NCBI RefSeq assembly: GCF_001422725.1
Contig: NZ_LMMA01000034.1
Coordinates: forward strand, 193,642 to 257,641
DNA from: Flavobacterium sp. Leaf82
Lineage (GTDB): Bacteria; Bacteroidota; Bacteroidia; Flavobacteriales; Flavobacteriaceae
DNA length: 64,000 bases
Reading direction: 5' to 3'
Positions 62,906 to 64,000 of the stretch are shown piece after piece. Numbering within the stretch: position 1 is the stretch's first letter; each line of letters opens with the position of its first letter. Made by a program: the position numbers and the translations under genes. The notes under the pieces were generated by a model. It was not told the origin of the DNA. It saw only the letters and a list, made by a program, of their open reading frames with translations, and searched no databases.

Positions 62906-63430
62906 TTATGAAATTAAGGTTTGGATGATTTTTTTAGATTGTTCTATCAGTTCATTTGATTTAAATAACTGACTTTCGATTATACAGCTTTCAAATAATA
63001 AATAGATGTGATCCGCAACAAGATCATTACTTATAAAATCTTTAAAATACTGGCGTAAATCTTTTTTATGGCTTTGTATTACACTTAATATCTTTTGATT
63101 ATCAGGCGGAATTTCTGAAAGAATATTTAGAAAACTACAACCTCTGAAACTCTCCTTCTGATTCATATAAATCAGGAAATCAAAAGAACCCAGAACTTTT
63201 GATTTTGAATCTGTTTCTTTTAATGTAAAATTTTCTAACGAATTGAACCAAAAAGTATGTCTTTCGTTTAAAAAAGCAACACATAAATCTTCTTTAGATT
63301 TAAAGTGCTGATAAAAACTCGCTTTTGCCACTTTTGCCTCTTCAATAATCTGGTTAATACCTGTGGCATTGTAACCTTGCTTGTGAAATAAAACAGAAAC
63401 AGTATCTAAAATTCGTTCTTTGGGTTGCAT
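62906..63430 (-). CDS. TetR/AcrR-family regulator
   Basis: 174 residues. HTH at about 5-50 (ILDTVSVLFHKQGYNATGIN, QIIEEAKVAKASFYQHFKSK), then a helical ligand-binding domain with C99 near RGCSFLNIL. The build is like the TetR types that sense small electrophiles. It is immediately followed by the DUF1348 gene. No operator palindrome was identified upstream apart from the dispersed repeat at 63528. Confidence 0.9.
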   Translation of the reverse strand: MQPKERILDTVSVLFHKQGYNATGINQIIEEAKVAKASFYQHFKSKEDLCVAFLNERHTFWFNSLENFTLKETDSKSKVLGSFDFLIYMNQKESFRGCSFLNILSEIPPDNQKILSVIQSHKKDLRQYFKDFISNDLVADHIYLLFESCIIESQLFKSNELIEQSKKIIQTLIS

Positions 63431-63527
63431 TGATAATAATTTATAAATACAAATGTAAAATAATTATTTGAACAAACAGACAAGTCTGTCTATATTATTT
63501 AGTATTTAATTTTCTACACACAATTTT

Positions 63528-63625
63528 GTCATCTCGACGAAGGAGAGATCGCACTCGTAACTCGCCAAAGATTTGTCCTTTTGGTAAAGGAATTTCTTGT
63601 GCGATCTCTCCTTCGTCGAGATGAC
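63528..63625. repeat. Dispersed palindromic element, copy 3
   Basis: A perfect 27-bp inverted repeat (63528-63554 with 63599-63625). Compared with copies 1 and 2, arm positions T to C and A to G have changed together in both arms, so pairing is kept. It lies in the 310-base gap upstream of the TetR gene; the rest of that gap is AT-rich with a terminator. Confidence 0.85.
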
Positions 63626-63640
63626 ACACACAACACATAA

Positions 63641-63685
63641 ATAAAAAAAAATCCAAATTCCAATATTGAATTGGAATTTGGATTT
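63641..63685 (-). terminator. Terminator of the right-edge TPR gene
   Basis: A 16-bp stem made of AAATCCAAATTCCAAT with its reverse complement (63649-63685). On the minus strand it is followed by a T run. Confidence 0.75.
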
Positions 63686-63740
63686 ATATCGTGTCCCAAA
63701 GTTTCGGGATCTAATTGGAAATTAATAATTCAAAGAATTA

Positions 63741-64000
63741 TTATCTGCTCCATTCAGCAATACTATCTTTATTTAATTTTACGTAATCCTGATTGTTAGC
63801 AGCTTCAGCAGCAGCAAGCGATGCTTTTGCAGTTTCAACAGCTCCTTTTTTATCACCTTGTTTTGCCTGGATTTGTGATTTTAATCTTAAAATAAAATAT
63901 GGTTTATCAGTGCTCATATCTAAAGATTTGTCTACATAAGTTCTGGCAGTTTCAATGTTTCCGTTTGATTGAAACAAATAAGTAGCTGCAGCGAAATAAT
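63741..64000 (-). CDS. C-terminus of a TPR-containing protein (gene continues past window)
   Basis: The frame is open to the right edge and the Leu codon at 63977 is not a true start; upstream codons read YFAAATY. The visible part has TPR-like pairs (NIETARTYVDKSLDMSTDKP, LKSQIQAKQGDKKGAVETAK) and ends KDSIAEWSR. This kind of C-terminus occurs in DUF2911 proteins of Flavobacteria, but the main domain is not visible, so that is only a suggestion. Confidence 0.55.
   Translation of the reverse strand, partial: YFAAATYLFQSNGNIETARTYVDKSLDMSTDKPYFILRLKSQIQAKQGDKKGAVETAKASLAAAEAANNQDYVKLNKDSIAEWSR

Overview
The window is AT-rich chromosomal DNA from a member of the Bacteroidota, most likely a Flavobacterium or close relative. 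The signs are the ResB-CcsA fused cytochrome c synthase, the deoxyhypusine-synthase-like gene beside a fold-III arginine decarboxylase, a CvfB-type S1 protein, scattered menaquinone genes, weak ribosome binding sites, and promoters of the Bacteroidota form TTG-N20-TAnnTTTG. Several dispersed palindromic repeat families lie between genes. I see no tRNA, rRNA, CRISPR array, transposase or prophage, so this is mostly core genome. The genus is an inference.

Layout. 1-5.6 kb: the tail of a TPR membrane protein, aroB, then an arginine decarboxylase with a long promoter-proximal leader, a deoxyhypusine-synthase-like enzyme and a poly-aspartate protein. 5.7-13.2 kb: RecQ helicase, DinB-family protein, PEP carboxylase, an Lrp regulator and an M14 carboxypeptidase. 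13.2-14 kb: an XRE regulator divergent from the M14 gene, with six copies of one palindrome between them. 14-18.7 kb: a lipoprotein, a PlsC-type acyltransferase and a five-gene run led by a spermidine-synthase-like methyltransferase. 19-26.2 kb: PLP enzyme, MsrA, SelO, YpdA-type reductase, CYTH protein, a double-OmpA protein and a membrane-anchored HhH protein. 26.3-37.2 kb: menC, menA, menB and menD on the minus strand, interleaved with a metallo-beta-lactamase-fold hydrolase, CvfB, an M28 peptidase and small DUF proteins. 37.4-40 kb: thioredoxin, GNAT and glutathione peroxidase. 40-45.3 kb: an ECF sigma/anti-sigma pair, a DoxX-like protein and an arsenic operon (arsR, DUF6428, phosphatase-fold arsenate reductase, ACR3 pump). 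45.6-48.9 kb: the giant CcsBA gene. 49.2-53.9 kb: a housekeeping run (DUF2520, KdsC-like HAD, UbiA, Maf, mini-MscS, AI-2E). 54-61.4 kb: a BamA-like barrel, a His/Asp-tailed secreted protein, and PIG-L deacetylase / 35-residue membrane peptide / sodium symporter. 61.5-64 kb: an isolated four-helix sensor-like membrane protein, DUF1348 and TetR genes, and the 3' end of a TPR protein.

How the genes work together. MenD, MenC, MenB and MenA cover most of the route from isochorismate to demethylmenaquinone, and CcsBA would serve cytochrome c maturation for the same respiratory chain. MsrA, SelO, YpdA, thioredoxin and GPx form a loose redox-stress theme. The arsenic operon is a self-contained detoxification unit with a candidate ArsR palindrome at its promoter.

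The most interesting non-routine signals are the palindromic operator array between the XRE and M14 genes, whose copies overlap promoter -7 boxes; the leader and basic upstream ORF before the arginine decarboxylase; the bacterial DHS-like gene that keeps the catalytic lysine region; a hairpin repeat family whose three copies differ by compensating changes in both arms; and a conserved-looking 35-codon ORF tightly packed between a PIG-L deacetylase and a sodium symporter.
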